Source: a virus. From it: 64,000 nt of DNA. The DNA lies in the IMG/VR virus record IMGVR_UViG_3300043395_002359, positions 1-64,000 of that record; one strand, given 5' to 3'. The position numbers were made by a program, and so were the translations under genes. Position 1 is the stretch's first letter. Each line of letters begins with the position of its first letter. Below, in pieces: positions 1-4,682 of the stretch. The notes beneath the pieces were generated by a model. It had not been told where the DNA came from. It did no database searches and was given only the letters and a program-made list of their open reading frames with translations.

Positions 1-18
1 GCGGGCCGTTCACGATCT
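1..18. repeat. Array hairpin repeat R0 (right half, cut by window start)
   Basis: The window opens inside a repeat. The core end GCGGGCCGT is followed by the right arm TCACGATCT. The left arm lies outside the window. The same bases can also pair with CGGCCCGC at 21-28. Confidence 0.8.
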
Positions 19-49
19 CGCGGCCCGCACCACGCATAGGAGCCCTCCA

Positions 50-283
50 ATGTCCATCACCGCCAAGTCCACCAAGTCCGAAATCTGGGACGCCTACCAG
101 GCCCTGCTCAAGCAGTCCCAGGCCGAAGTCGTCACCCCGGTGGCGATCCGCAACACCGCTCAAGCTGTCGCGCATGAGACTCTTGAGCTGGCAAGGGATC
201 TCCAGCGCCTGGGCGCCTGGGGCCGCTACCAGATCACCGAGTTGATCAAGATTTACAACAGGCCGGTGCTGAAAGCCGACTGA
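50..283 (+). CDS. Small array protein, 77 aa, unknown function
   Basis: I do not recognise this protein. It is a soluble helical 77-residue product that starts at an ATG 8 nt after an AGGAG ribosome binding site (34-41). It is one of only two plus-strand genes in the array. Its TGA stop (281-283) is the first three bases of hairpin R1, whose other arm supplies the stop of the convergent gene at 316-591. Its ending (IYNRPVLK) and general layout resemble the 80-residue array protein at 4122-4364 (TYRRPIFK), so the two may be distant paralogs. No catalytic motif is visible. A role in altering host functions would be typical for small early phage genes but is only inference. Confidence 0.75.
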   Translation: MSITAKSTKSEIWDAYQALLKQSQAEVVTPVAIRNTAQAVAHETLELARDLQRLGAWGRYQITELIKIYNRPVLKAD

Positions 284-318
284 TCGTGATCAACTGACCT
301 GCGGGCCGTTCACGATCA
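281..318. repeat. Array hairpin repeat R1, stop codons in both arms
   Basis: This is a perfect 9-bp stem, TGATCGTGA (281-289) and TCACGATCA (310-318), with a 20-nt loop holding the core GACCTGCGGGCCGT. The left arm gives the TGA stop of the plus gene at 50-283. The right arm gives, on the other strand, the TGA stop of the minus gene at 316-591. There is no U-tract, so it is not a standard intrinsic terminator. Confidence 0.95.
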
Positions 319-591
319 TTCGTAATCATGCGGCCGGTTGCGCTCCCATTCCATTGCTTCACACCGGGCCGTGTGCCAGGCATCCCTGAGGTCGCTGGCG
401 AGGCTCACCAGATCAGCCCAGCCCAGCGCTTCAACCGCCTCTTCTACCTCCGGTTCGCCGCAGTCGTCCAGCATGTAGTAAACCCAGGTGGCGTCGATCT
501 CTGACAGATCCTCGGGGATGCTGAACGTCCCCAGGTTGTTCAGGTAATCCCAGGCGAGGTCGTTTTCAGTGATGATTGGCGTGGTGGTCAT
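316..591 (-). CDS. Small acidic array protein, 91 aa
   Basis: Unrecognised 91-residue protein, strongly acidic and rich in Trp. The start is set at the ATG complementary to 589-591, just after an AGGAG site (minus-strand AATAGGAGTTTTCCA), and not at the in-frame start 17 codons upstream. The stop TGA lies in the right arm of R1. The gene has its own sigma70-like promoter at 614-642, and that promoter's -35 lies inside repeat R2. Acidic small early phage proteins often bind host DNA-handling enzymes, but nothing in this sequence shows that directly. Confidence 0.75.
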   Translation of the reverse strand: MTTTPIITENDLAWDYLNNLGTFSIPEDLSEIDATWVYYMLDDCGEPEVEEAVEALGWADLVSLASDLRDAWHTARCEAMEWERNRPHDYE

Positions 592-613
592 TGGAAAACT
601 CCTATTCGAATCG

Positions 614-642
614 AGTGTAGCACGAAGCGAGATCGTGATCAA
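614..642 (-). promoter_or_regulatory. Promoter with extended -10, -35 inside repeat R2
   Basis: Minus-strand TTGATC (637-642), 17-nt spacer, TACACT (614-619) preceded by TGC (extended -10). The -35 hexamer is partly in the left arm and loop of R2, so the repeat carries part of the promoter. It lies 23 nt upstream of the gene at 316-591. Confidence 0.6.
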
Positions 643-667
643 CTGACCGGCGGGCCGTTCACGATCT
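630..667. repeat. Array hairpin repeat R2
   Basis: Stem AGATCGTGA (630-638) with TCACGATCT (659-667), perfect 9 bp, and a 20-nt loop with core GACCGGCGGGCCGT. The outermost base pair differs from R1 (A-T instead of T-A), which is a compensated change. The next gene therefore stops 9 nt beyond the arm. Confidence 0.95.
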
Positions 668-675
668 TGCTCTTA

Positions 676-873
676 TCATACAGCGATCGGGGCGTTACTG
701 GCAATAAACCTCTGGGCCTGATTCTGATCGATCCAGTAATGCCGATCAGTCCCGATCCTAAACGCAACCTCCCAGATCAATAGGGTGGCAATGCGGCGAT
801 CGACCTTGAAGTGATCAGCAACCCAGCTAACGGACTCAGTAAAGCTGGAGCAGGGCAGGCGGTGGGTTGACAT
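676..873 (-). CDS. Small array protein, 65 aa, unknown
   Basis: Unrecognised 65-residue protein. The start chosen is the ATG complementary to 871-873, preceded by a good AGGAG site (minus-strand TAGGAGAATTCCA). Longer in-frame starts would run into the 5' leader and repeat R3. The middle part (about residues 10-40) could form helices with a possible helix-turn-helix feel (DHFKVDRRIATLLI), but I cannot call a DNA-binding domain. It sits between repeats R2 and R3 in the same orientation as its neighbours. No clear -10 box is visible upstream. Confidence 0.7.
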   Translation of the reverse strand: MSTHRLPCSSFTESVSWVADHFKVDRRIATLLIWEVAFRIGTDRHYWIDQNQAQRFIASNAPIAV

Positions 874-896
874 TGGAATTCTCCTAGTGGGTGACT

Positions 897-933
897 TGAT
901 CGTGAGCAATGACCGGCGGGCCGTTCACGATCA
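897..933. repeat. Array hairpin repeat R3
   Basis: Stem TGATCGTGA (897-905) with TCACGATCA (925-933), perfect 9 bp, and a 19-nt loop with core GACCGGCGGGCCGT. The right arm contains the TGA stop (931-933 on the minus strand) of the next gene. Confidence 0.95.
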
Positions 934-1152
934 ATTCCAGGTTGAATCAGCGGCTGCCTGGCTTCTGACGTAGGAGGAAATCCCGAAGAATCTGCCGTCA
1001 GCCTTCATTTCCTTGGCTGCCACAATGGCCTGGTCCATCGTGTCAAACCATTCCGTAACGGGTCGCGTGCCGCTGGCGGTGACGAACCGCTCAACGTAGA
1101 TGCTGTAACGCCGGCCGCGAGAAGCGAGATTGCGGAATTTGTAGGTTGTCAT
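931..1152 (-). CDS. Small array protein, 73 aa, unknown
   Basis: Unrecognised 73-residue basic protein with a beta-rich middle (RRYSIYVERFVTASGTRPV) and a helix (about residues 38-52). The start chosen is the ATG complementary to 1150-1152. The in-frame extension upstream would read through the 5' leader and promoter. The stop is in the right arm of R3. A promoter with -35 inside R4 (1211-1239) lies about 60 nt upstream. The leader includes a short AT-rich inverted-repeat-like stretch (GGAAATTTCGGAAATT on the minus strand). Confidence 0.7.
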   Translation of the reverse strand: MTTYKFRNLASRGRRYSIYVERFVTASGTRPVTEWFDTMDQAIVAAKEMKADGRFFGISSYVRSQAAADSTWN

Positions 1153-1210
1153 GGGAAATGCCCGATTGAGTGAATTTCCGAAATTTCCGGAATTGCCTGG
1201 TGGCCCTCCC

Positions 1211-1239
1211 ACCTTAGCACCGATCCTGATCGTGAGCAA
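1211..1239 (-). promoter_or_regulatory. Promoter with extended -10, -35 inside repeat R4
   Basis: Minus-strand TTGCTC (1234-1239), 17-nt spacer, TAAGGT (1211-1216) with TGC directly upstream of the -10. It has the same geometry as the promoter at 614-642 and uses the same position of the repeat loop as its -35. Confidence 0.5.
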
Positions 1240-1263
1240 TGACCGGCGGGCCGTTCACGCTCA
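1227..1263. repeat. Array hairpin repeat R4
   Basis: Left arm TGATCGTGA (1227-1235), 19-nt loop, right arm TCACGCTCA (1255-1263). There is one mismatch inside the copy. The odd right arm is the exact reverse complement of the left arm of R5 at the other end of the gene at 1261-1419. The stop of that gene is in this arm. Confidence 0.9.
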
Positions 1264-1419
1264 TGATTCGTAACCTATCACCTCCTCGGCCCGTTCCCGT
1301 TCGTTCAGGGCCTCAATCCAGGCGATGTCTTCCTGCAGGCGCTCGAGCAATTCCTCGAGCAGTTCCAAGCTGGCGGTCTCTCGCTCGAGCCAGCGATCAA
1401 AGGATTCAGCGACAGTCAT
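1261..1419 (-). CDS. Small coiled-coil array protein, 52 aa
   Basis: Short acidic helical protein with heptad-like Leu and Glu spacing (LELLEELLERLQEDIAWIEAL), probably a small coiled coil. It is not recognised. The start is the ATG complementary to 1417-1419, after GGGAGAC. The TGA stop lies in repeat R4. The flanking repeat arms (TCACGCTCA before, TGAGCGTGA after) match each other and differ from the rest of the array, which suggests the gene and its half-repeats moved as one unit. An extended -10 (TGCTATCAT) is 20 nt upstream. Confidence 0.7.
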   Translation of the reverse strand: MTVAESFDRWLERETASLELLEELLERLQEDIAWIEALNERERAEEVIGYES

Positions 1420-1439
1420 TGGGGTCTCCCTTTGGTTCA

Positions 1440-1448
1440 ATGATAGCA
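1440..1448 (-). promoter_or_regulatory. Extended -10 element TGCTATCAT
   Basis: The minus strand reads TGC TATCAT, a near-consensus extended -10. The TTGCTC in the R5 loop is only 13 nt away, which is too short for a normal -35. The extended -10 may act alone. Confidence 0.45.
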
Positions 1449-1451
1449 TGG

Positions 1452-1488
1452 TGAGCGTGAGCAATGACCGGCGGGCCGTTCGCGATCA
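1452..1488. repeat. Array hairpin repeat R5
   Basis: Left arm TGAGCGTGA (1452-1460), 19-nt loop with core GACCGGCGGGCCGT, right arm TCGCGATCA (1480-1488). The arms do not match perfectly within the copy. The left arm matches the right arm of R4. The right arm holds the stop of the gene at 1486-1899. Confidence 0.9.
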
Positions 1489-1899
1489 CGCTGCAATCCT
1501 AGCAGCTTGCTGCAGGATGTAGTTGTCAGCGTCAAGGCGCATGGCCCACTCGTCTGAGCCTTCCCAGGCCCCGTTCGAAGCGTACCACGTAAAATCCTGC
1601 TGGCTGATGCCCTCGCCTGGCACGAAGGCCCGCAGGAGGGCGTTAAGGCGTGATTTCGTGGTGTTGGTGCGGTAGCCGCAATCGCTCAGGCGGATCCGCA
1701 TCATGTCTGGCTCCACCACGCCGATCAGGTTGCCATGCAGGCGGATCTCGATTTCGCGGTAGTAGCCTGGCGTATGGGCGATGCCGTGGTGGACCTGGGT
1801 GACCTCAGTGTTGCCGCACAGCAGCAGCCGGCCGTCCCTGGCAGCGGCGCCCAGGCCGTCGCGGATGGCTTGAATCATGCGGGCTTCGACGACTCTCAT
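1486..1899 (-). CDS. Array protein, 137 aa, LHGNLI/TTKSRLNALL type
   Basis: This is the largest protein of the array. It contains CGNTEV near residue 28, LHGNLIGVV near 54 and NTTKSRLNALL near 79. I recognise this motif order from short proteins found in many unrelated phages, but no biochemical function is known to me. It starts at the ATG complementary to 1897-1899 after AAAGGGGAAA, and its TGA stop lies in R5. No -10 box is evident between the start and R6, so it may be read from an upstream gene or from the repeat itself. Confidence 0.8.
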   Translation of the reverse strand: MRVVEARMIQAIRDGLGAAARDGRLLLCGNTEVTQVHHGIAHTPGYYREIEIRLHGNLIGVVEPDMMRIRLSDCGYRTNTTKSRLNALLRAFVPGEGISQQDFTWYASNGAWEGSDEWAMRLDADNYILQQAARIAA

Positions 1900-1920
1900 G
1901 GGATTTCCCCTTTGGTGGTT

Positions 1921-1957
1921 TGATCGTGATCAATGACCGGCGGGCCGTTCGCGATCA
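1921..1957. repeat. Array hairpin repeat R6
   Basis: Left arm TGATCGTGA (1921-1929), 19-nt loop, right arm TCGCGATCA (1949-1957). The one changed base leaves a G-U wobble in RNA, so the stem survives. The stop of the gene at 1955-2149 is in the right arm. Confidence 0.95.
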
Positions 1958-2149
1958 CGCGCAGTATCCCATTGGCTGGCCAGCTAGCGTGTGGCTCTGA
2001 ACCACGGAATGGCGCATCCACATCCTGACAGTGTTGTATTCGCCAGTGAAACGATCGCCGTCCCAGCGGTTGGCTACGGCGCGAGCCTGGGCACACTTGG
2101 CCAGGTTCAGCTTGGCAAACATGGTCAGTTCCGGGAAGTCGTAGTTCAT
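1955..2149 (-). CDS. Small array protein, 64 aa, unknown
   Basis: Unrecognised 64-residue protein with a helical N-terminal half and a Trp/Met-rich middle. It starts at the ATG complementary to 2147-2149, after a run of CCCCCC on the minus strand with AGGGACC just upstream. The stop is in R6. A promoter with an extended -10 (2205-2213) lies 56 nt upstream, leaving a moderate leader. Confidence 0.7.
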   Translation of the reverse strand: MNYDFPELTMFAKLNLAKCAQARAVANRWDGDRFTGEYNTVRMWMRHSVVQSHTLAGQPMGYCA

Positions 2150-2204
2150 GGGGGGTCCCTGTAGCGGATTCAGTCTAGGGCTTGGAATTGGTGGATGGGC
2201 GTGG

Positions 2205-2231
2205 ATCGTAGCAATTCTTGATCGTGATCAA
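2205..2231 (-). promoter_or_regulatory. Promoter with extended -10 next to repeat R7
   Basis: The minus strand reads TTGATC (2226-2231, in the loop and arm of R7), a 15-nt spacer, then TACGAT (2205-2210) preceded by TGC. The spacer is short, so the extended -10 probably matters more than the -35. Confidence 0.45.
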
Positions 2232-2255
2232 TGACCGGCGGGCCGTTCGCGATCA
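2219..2255. repeat. Array hairpin repeat R7
   Basis: Left arm TGATCGTGA (2219-2227), 19-nt loop, right arm TCGCGATCA (2247-2255). It has the same sequence as R6. It is the last copy of the TGATCGTGA subfamily. The gene to its right is on the plus strand. Confidence 0.95.
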
Positions 2256-2312
2256 CGTTCTGGGCTTCCTGCATTGCACCAGGAATACTAGGGAACACGC
2301 ACTCCTGGGTCA

Positions 2313-2582
2313 ATGGCTGAAAAGAAACGCAACACGATGGACTATTACAAGTCTCATCCTGAGGCGTACAAGAAGAAGATGGAGTACGAGGCGCAGAGAA
2401 GAAAGACTGACAGGGAGCGCGAGAGGTATAACCAGCGCCGCCGGTTCAAGCGGGCGCATGGGCTTGAAGGCAAGATGGGCAACCGTGATGTCAGCCACAC
2501 GAAGGACGGGAAACTCGTCCTGGAGAACCGTTCGACCAACAGGGCTCGAAACGGAGAGGGCGGTCGTCGCACACTGAAGTGA
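2313..2582 (+). CDS. Small basic SHPEAYKKK-type protein, 89 aa (paralog of 52140-52439)
   Basis: Very basic, low-hydrophobicity protein. It shares with the protein at 52140-52439 the motifs SHPEAYKKK, a basic stretch with RR, G-K-x-G-x2-DVSHT, LEN and NRARNG. Short proteins with DxSHT and NRAxNG motifs occur in cyanophages and algal viruses, perhaps the family known as DUF5872. I am not certain of that name. No function is established. It is one of two plus-strand genes in the array, has GC-rich codons unlike its paralog, and starts at an ATG with a weak upstream site (ACTCCTGGGTCA). A nucleic-acid-binding or virion-associated role is guesswork from charge. Confidence 0.8.
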   Translation: MAEKKRNTMDYYKSHPEAYKKKMEYEAQRRKTDRERERYNQRRRFKRAHGLEGKMGNRDVSHTKDGKLVLENRSTNRARNGEGGRRTLK

Positions 2583-2584
2583 CC

Positions 2585-2620
2585 GGTGCCTGCGATTGCC
2601 GCCTCAGTGCCGTTCGCACC
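2585..2620. repeat. Variant hairpin R8 (type B)
   Basis: A diverged copy. TGCGA (2591-2595) pairs with TCGCA (2614-2618) around a loop ending GCCTCAGTGCCGT. It shares the GCCGTTCGCA right half with the other repeats. A near-identical copy, R10, starts the next composite cassette. Confidence 0.75.
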
Positions 2621-2664
2621 TGCCACATTGCATTGTGACCGGATGTAAATTGCAGTAAGTGGGC

Positions 2665-2691
2665 AATAAAAAAGGCCCCCATGTGGGGGCC
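2665..2691 (-). terminator. Intrinsic terminator fused to the repeat core
   Basis: On the minus strand GGCCCCC, ACAT, GGGGGCC is followed by TTTTTT, placed after the gene at 2713-3060. The 5' side of the hairpin runs into GAGAACGGCCC, the same words as the right half of R12-R14. The terminator therefore seems to be built on a repeat. Confidence 0.85.
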
Positions 2692-2712
2692 GTTCTCAAC
2701 AGTCTCAGACTC

Positions 2713-3060
2713 TCAATCCTCCCAGTCAATCAGCGTCACCAGGGCAACTTTGATCCTGACGGGATACTTGTCATTGAGCAAGGTGGTATCCCTCATCTTC
2801 AGCCACACGTCATTCATCTCATCCCAGATCATCACGTCGCCCCGGCTGTAGCGCCGCTGGGCGTCGTCCTGTACGGCAAGCGGGCAGGCGCCACCGATCT
2901 CGAGGTCTACAGTGGCGTCTGGGCGGATCACCAGCTCCCAGCCGGCATCGGCGGGGGTCAGGCCGAACCGGCCGAGCGTGTAGGCCAAGTCGCACCACTC
3001 GAGTGTGCAGGCGTTGTACCGAGCCTCGGCAGGGGCGGGGCGGGACTGCAGGTAGGTCAT
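2713..3060 (-). CDS. Array protein, 115 aa, unknown
   Basis: Unrecognised 115-residue acidic soluble protein. The start is the ATG complementary to 3058-3060 after GGGATCATTCCC on the minus strand. It is the gene of the first composite cassette: variant hairpin, intrinsic terminator, gene, TTGACG promoter and subfamily-2 hairpin. The layout of that cassette is repeated at 3253-3773 with a different gene inside. Transcription probably starts at the promoter at 3086-3116 and ends at the terminator at 2665-2691, giving a single-gene message. Confidence 0.75.
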   Translation of the reverse strand: MTYLQSRPAPAEARYNACTLEWCDLAYTLGRFGLTPADAGWELVIRPDATVDLEIGGACPLAVQDDAQRRYSRGDVMIWDEMNDVWLKMRDTTLLNDKYPVRIKVALVTLIDWED

Positions 3061-3085
3061 GGGAATGATCCCGTTGGACTCCCCG

Positions 3086-3116
3086 ATTCTAACCACGGAT
3101 CCCGGCGGATCGTCAA
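3086..3116 (-). promoter_or_regulatory. Promoter TTGACG-19-TAGAAT
   Basis: On the minus strand AGGGTTGACG (-35 at 3111-3116) is followed 19 nt later by TAGAAT (3086-3091). The spacer is slightly long. TTAGAA at 18 nt is the alternative. The same AGGGTTGACG word starts the promoter of the gene at 3382-3624. Confidence 0.6.
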
Positions 3117-3177
3117 CCCTCTGGCACTAATTATAAAACAAGGTCTGGCTAAATATAGCTAACTAGGCCGAGAAAGC

Positions 3178-3210
3178 ACCTGCGATCCGACCGAAGGGCC
3201 GTTCGCAAGT
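3178..3210. repeat. Array hairpin repeat R9 (subfamily 2)
   Basis: Left arm ACCTGCGA (3178-3185), 17-nt loop with core GACCGAAGGGCCGT, right arm TCGCAAGT (3203-3210), one C-A mismatch. The arm sequence is quite different from R1-R7 while the core is kept. Confidence 0.9.
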
Positions 3211-3252
3211 TCCGAACGGCTTGATTGATTGCCAGCGGCGGGCGCCCGGTGC

Positions 3253-3282
3253 CTGCGATAGTCGCCTCAGTGCCGTTCGCAG
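3253..3282. repeat. Variant hairpin R10 (type B)
   Basis: CTGCGA (3253-3258) pairs perfectly with TCGCAG (3277-3282). The loop ends GCCTCAGTGCCGT, as in R8. It starts the second composite cassette. Confidence 0.85.
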
Positions 3283-3330
3283 TTGCCAGATTGCACTGTG
3301 ACTGAGTGTAAAGTTGTGGCAGGTAAGCAT

Positions 3331-3354
3331 AAAAAAAAGGCCCCTTTCGGGGCC
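3331..3354 (-). terminator. Intrinsic terminator
   Basis: On the minus strand GGCCCC, GAAA, GGGGCC is followed by eight T. It lies downstream of the gene at 3382-3624 and matches in position the terminator at 2665-2691 of the sister cassette. Confidence 0.88.
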
Positions 3355-3381
3355 CCGGTGTAAGCAGTCTCACCAGTCTCG

Positions 3382-3624
3382 TCACTCCTCCTGTGCGTGG
3401 GCGTTGGTCATTAGGTAGTCGTGCAGGCTGAACAGCCAGCGCGTCGCGTCGCTGTAGAACTCGAACGCCTCGTCTGTCATGCCGTCGTCGCTGCTGATCT
3501 GGCTGCGGGCCAGGTCTGTGAGCTGAGAGACGGCGTACAGCATGCCGAGCCGGAAGGCGGTGCCGTCGCCGGCACACTCCTGCTGGCGCTCTGCCTCGAT
3601 GGCGATGGACTTCATTGCGGCCAT
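3382..3624 (-). CDS. Array protein, 80 aa, unknown
   Basis: Unrecognised helical 80-residue acidic protein. The start is the ATG complementary to 3622-3624. An internal ATG three codons on is equally possible. It occupies the second composite cassette and is not similar to the 115-aa protein in the first, although the terminator, promoter and hairpins around both genes are similar. It has its own promoter (3650-3679) and terminator (3331-3354). Confidence 0.72.
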   Translation of the reverse strand: MAAMKSIAIEAERQQECAGDGTAFRLGMLYAVSQLTDLARSQISSDDGMTDEAFEFYSDATRWLFSLHDYLMTNAHAQEE

Positions 3625-3649
3625 GGGATTAACCCGATTGGACTCCCAC

Positions 3650-3679
3650 AGTATGGGCACGGCCGTGCCTGCCCGTCAA
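3650..3679 (-). promoter_or_regulatory. Promoter TTGACG-18-CATACT
   Basis: On the minus strand AGGGTTGACG (-35 at 3674-3679), an 18-nt spacer, then CATACT (3650-3655). The spacer contains the palindrome GGCACGGCCGTGCC, a possible operator. Confidence 0.6.
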
Positions 3680-3740
3680 CCCTCAGACGCTAATTGATAA
3701 TTAGCATCCGGCTAAATATACCTAACAACCCCGAGATGGC

Positions 3741-3773
3741 ACTTGCGATTCGACCGAAGGGCCGTTCGCAAGT
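3741..3773. repeat. Array hairpin repeat R11 (subfamily 2)
   Basis: Perfect 8-bp stem ACTTGCGA (3741-3748) with TCGCAAGT (3766-3773) and a 17-nt loop with core GACCGAAGGGCCGT. Compared with R1, both arms have changed together. Confidence 0.95.
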
Positions 3774-3779
3774 TCCGCT

Positions 3780-4034
3780 TCATTCGCGCTGGTAGCCCAG
3801 TTGGTCAAGCCGGCGCTCAAGGCGCTGGCAGTCCTCTTCGCTGCTGCACTGGGCCTCGAGCTGGTACCACTCCATTCCAGGGAAGGGGACGAGGTTCGCG
3901 GATACAACGGCCACCGGCCCGGATGCCCCAGGATGGTGGATCAGGACTGACTGGGCCTTGCCTTGCAGGCCGTAGAAGATGCAGGCCAAGCCGATGCCGA
4001 GGCCGATGGTGCCGCCGAGGAGGTTGTCTTGCAC
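3780..4034 (-). CDS. Small membrane protein, 84 aa, GTG start
   Basis: Unrecognised. From a GTG start (complement of 4032-4034) after AAAGGACCCTTCCA it encodes a short N-terminus, one membrane segment (about residues 5-23, LLGGTIGLGIGLACIFYGL), then a soluble part with CSSEEDCQRLERRLDQLGY near the end. The reading frame is open further upstream, but that part would be a His-rich leader overlapping the promoter. The extended -10 TGCTAAGAT (4082-4090) is well placed. It lies between hairpins R11 and R12. Confidence 0.7.
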   Translation of the reverse strand: MQDNLLGGTIGLGIGLACIFYGLQGKAQSVLIHHPGASGPVAVVSANLVPFPGMEWYQLEAQCSSEEDCQRLERRLDQLGYQRE

Positions 4035-4081
4035 TGGAAGGGTCCTTTGGTGGTGGTGGTGCGGCTGTACCGCATGGAATG

Positions 4082-4090
4082 ATCTTAGCA
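4082..4090 (-). promoter_or_regulatory. Extended -10 element TGCTAAGAT
   Basis: The minus strand reads TGC TAAGAT between R12 and the gene at 3780-4034, in the same style as the promoters at 614, 1211, 1440 and 2205. Confidence 0.45.
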
Positions 4091-4094
4091 TGGA

Positions 4095-4127
4095 ACCTGC
4101 GATTCGACCGACGGGCCGTTCTCAGGT
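4095..4127. repeat. Array hairpin repeat R12 (subfamily 2)
   Basis: Left arm ACCTGCGA (4095-4102), 17-nt loop with core GACCGACGGGCCGT, right arm TCTCAGGT (4120-4127), one mismatch. The stop of the next gene (4122-4124) lies in the arm. Confidence 0.92.
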
Positions 4128-4364
4128 GCCTTGGCTTTTGAAGATTGGCCTCCTGTATGTATCAATCACCAGTGTACAGCATGACCGCAGCCAGCGGCCA
4201 GCCTGCTGACAATCCTTCACAAAGAGCGGCAGTTCGCGTGAGACGGTCGAGACTGTACGCTGCATCAGGGTCGGTACGTCGCTCCAGGTGACAGGGGGCC
4301 GAGCCTCGGCGGCCTCCAGGCGGGCGATCAGTTCGGCCTTGGTCAAGCGGGAGTGTGCAGTCAT
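4122..4364 (-). CDS. Small array protein, 80 aa, unknown
   Basis: Unrecognised 80-residue helical protein with LTKAELIARLEAAEA at the N-terminus and TYRRPIFK near the C-terminus. Length, layout and the end motif resemble the protein at 50-283, suggesting old duplication. The start is the ATG complementary to 4362-4364. Its TGA stop lies in R12. No convincing -10 box is seen upstream. Confidence 0.68.
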   Translation of the reverse strand: MTAHSRLTKAELIARLEAAEARPPVTWSDVPTLMQRTVSTVSRELPLFVKDCQQAGRWLRSCCTLVIDTYRRPIFKSQGT

Positions 4365-4411
4365 GGAAGTGTCCGATGGTGGTTTGTGTAACGAACTTGG
4401 CTGAGAAGGGT

Positions 4412-4443
4412 ACCTGCGACTGACCGACGGGCCGTTCTCAGGT
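4412..4443. repeat. Array hairpin repeat R13 (subfamily 2)
   Basis: Left arm ACCTGCGA (4412-4419), 16-nt loop with core GACCGACGGGCCGT, right arm TCTCAGGT (4436-4443). The stop of the gene at 4438-4611 lies in the right arm. Confidence 0.92.
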
Positions 4444-4611
4444 GCCAGGCTGCACGGCCCTGGCGACCCGGCACCCCATGACATCGCAGTACACGGTGGC
4501 GGTACCGGGCTTGGCCGCCTTCCGCGGCCCGCCGAACGGAACGAGGATCACGGCCGTTGCCATCGCGCCGAGCAGCAGGCCGGCAGCAACAGAGGAGAGA
4601 GGAGCCTTCAT
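4438..4611 (-). CDS. Small membrane protein, 57 aa
   Basis: Unrecognised 57-residue protein with one N-terminal membrane helix (about residues 5-27, rich in Ala, Leu, Gly and Val) and a short tail containing two Cys (YCDVMGCRVAR). It could be a membrane-anchored or secreted peptide. The start is the ATG complementary to 4609-4611, and the TGA stop is in R13. It has the best promoter of the array (4651-4679). Confidence 0.7.
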   Translation of the reverse strand: MKAPLSSVAAGLLLGAMATAVILVPFGGPRKAAKPGTATVYCDVMGCRVARAVQPGT

Positions 4612-4650
4612 GGTTGGATGGATGAGAATGGGATTGTCCCTTTCGGTGTC

Positions 4651-4679
4651 AGTGTAGGGCCGATGGTCATGCATGTCAA
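4651..4679 (-). promoter_or_regulatory. Near-consensus sigma70 promoter TTGACA-17-TACACT
   Basis: On the minus strand TTGACA (4674-4679) is a perfect -35, followed by a 17-nt spacer and TACACT (4651-4656). It lies 40 nt upstream of the gene at 4438-4611. It is strong enough to be read by unmodified host RNA polymerase, as expected for immediate-early expression. Confidence 0.8.
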
Positions 4680-4682
4680 GGT

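Larger units (their letters stand above)
3061..3381. other. Intergenic region between two composite cassettes
   Basis: This 321-nt stretch has no convincing gene. It holds the TTGACG promoter for the gene at 2713-3060, an AT-rich segment (about 3127-3165), hairpin R9, a 42-nt segment with no gene (3211-3252), hairpin R10, and the terminator of the gene at 3382-3624. Confidence 0.8.

Noticed and set aside
2313-2582. Transposon or toxin-antitoxin role for the basic array gene
   Set aside because: No transposase or antitoxin motif. The clear match to the late paralog points to a phage protein of unknown role.
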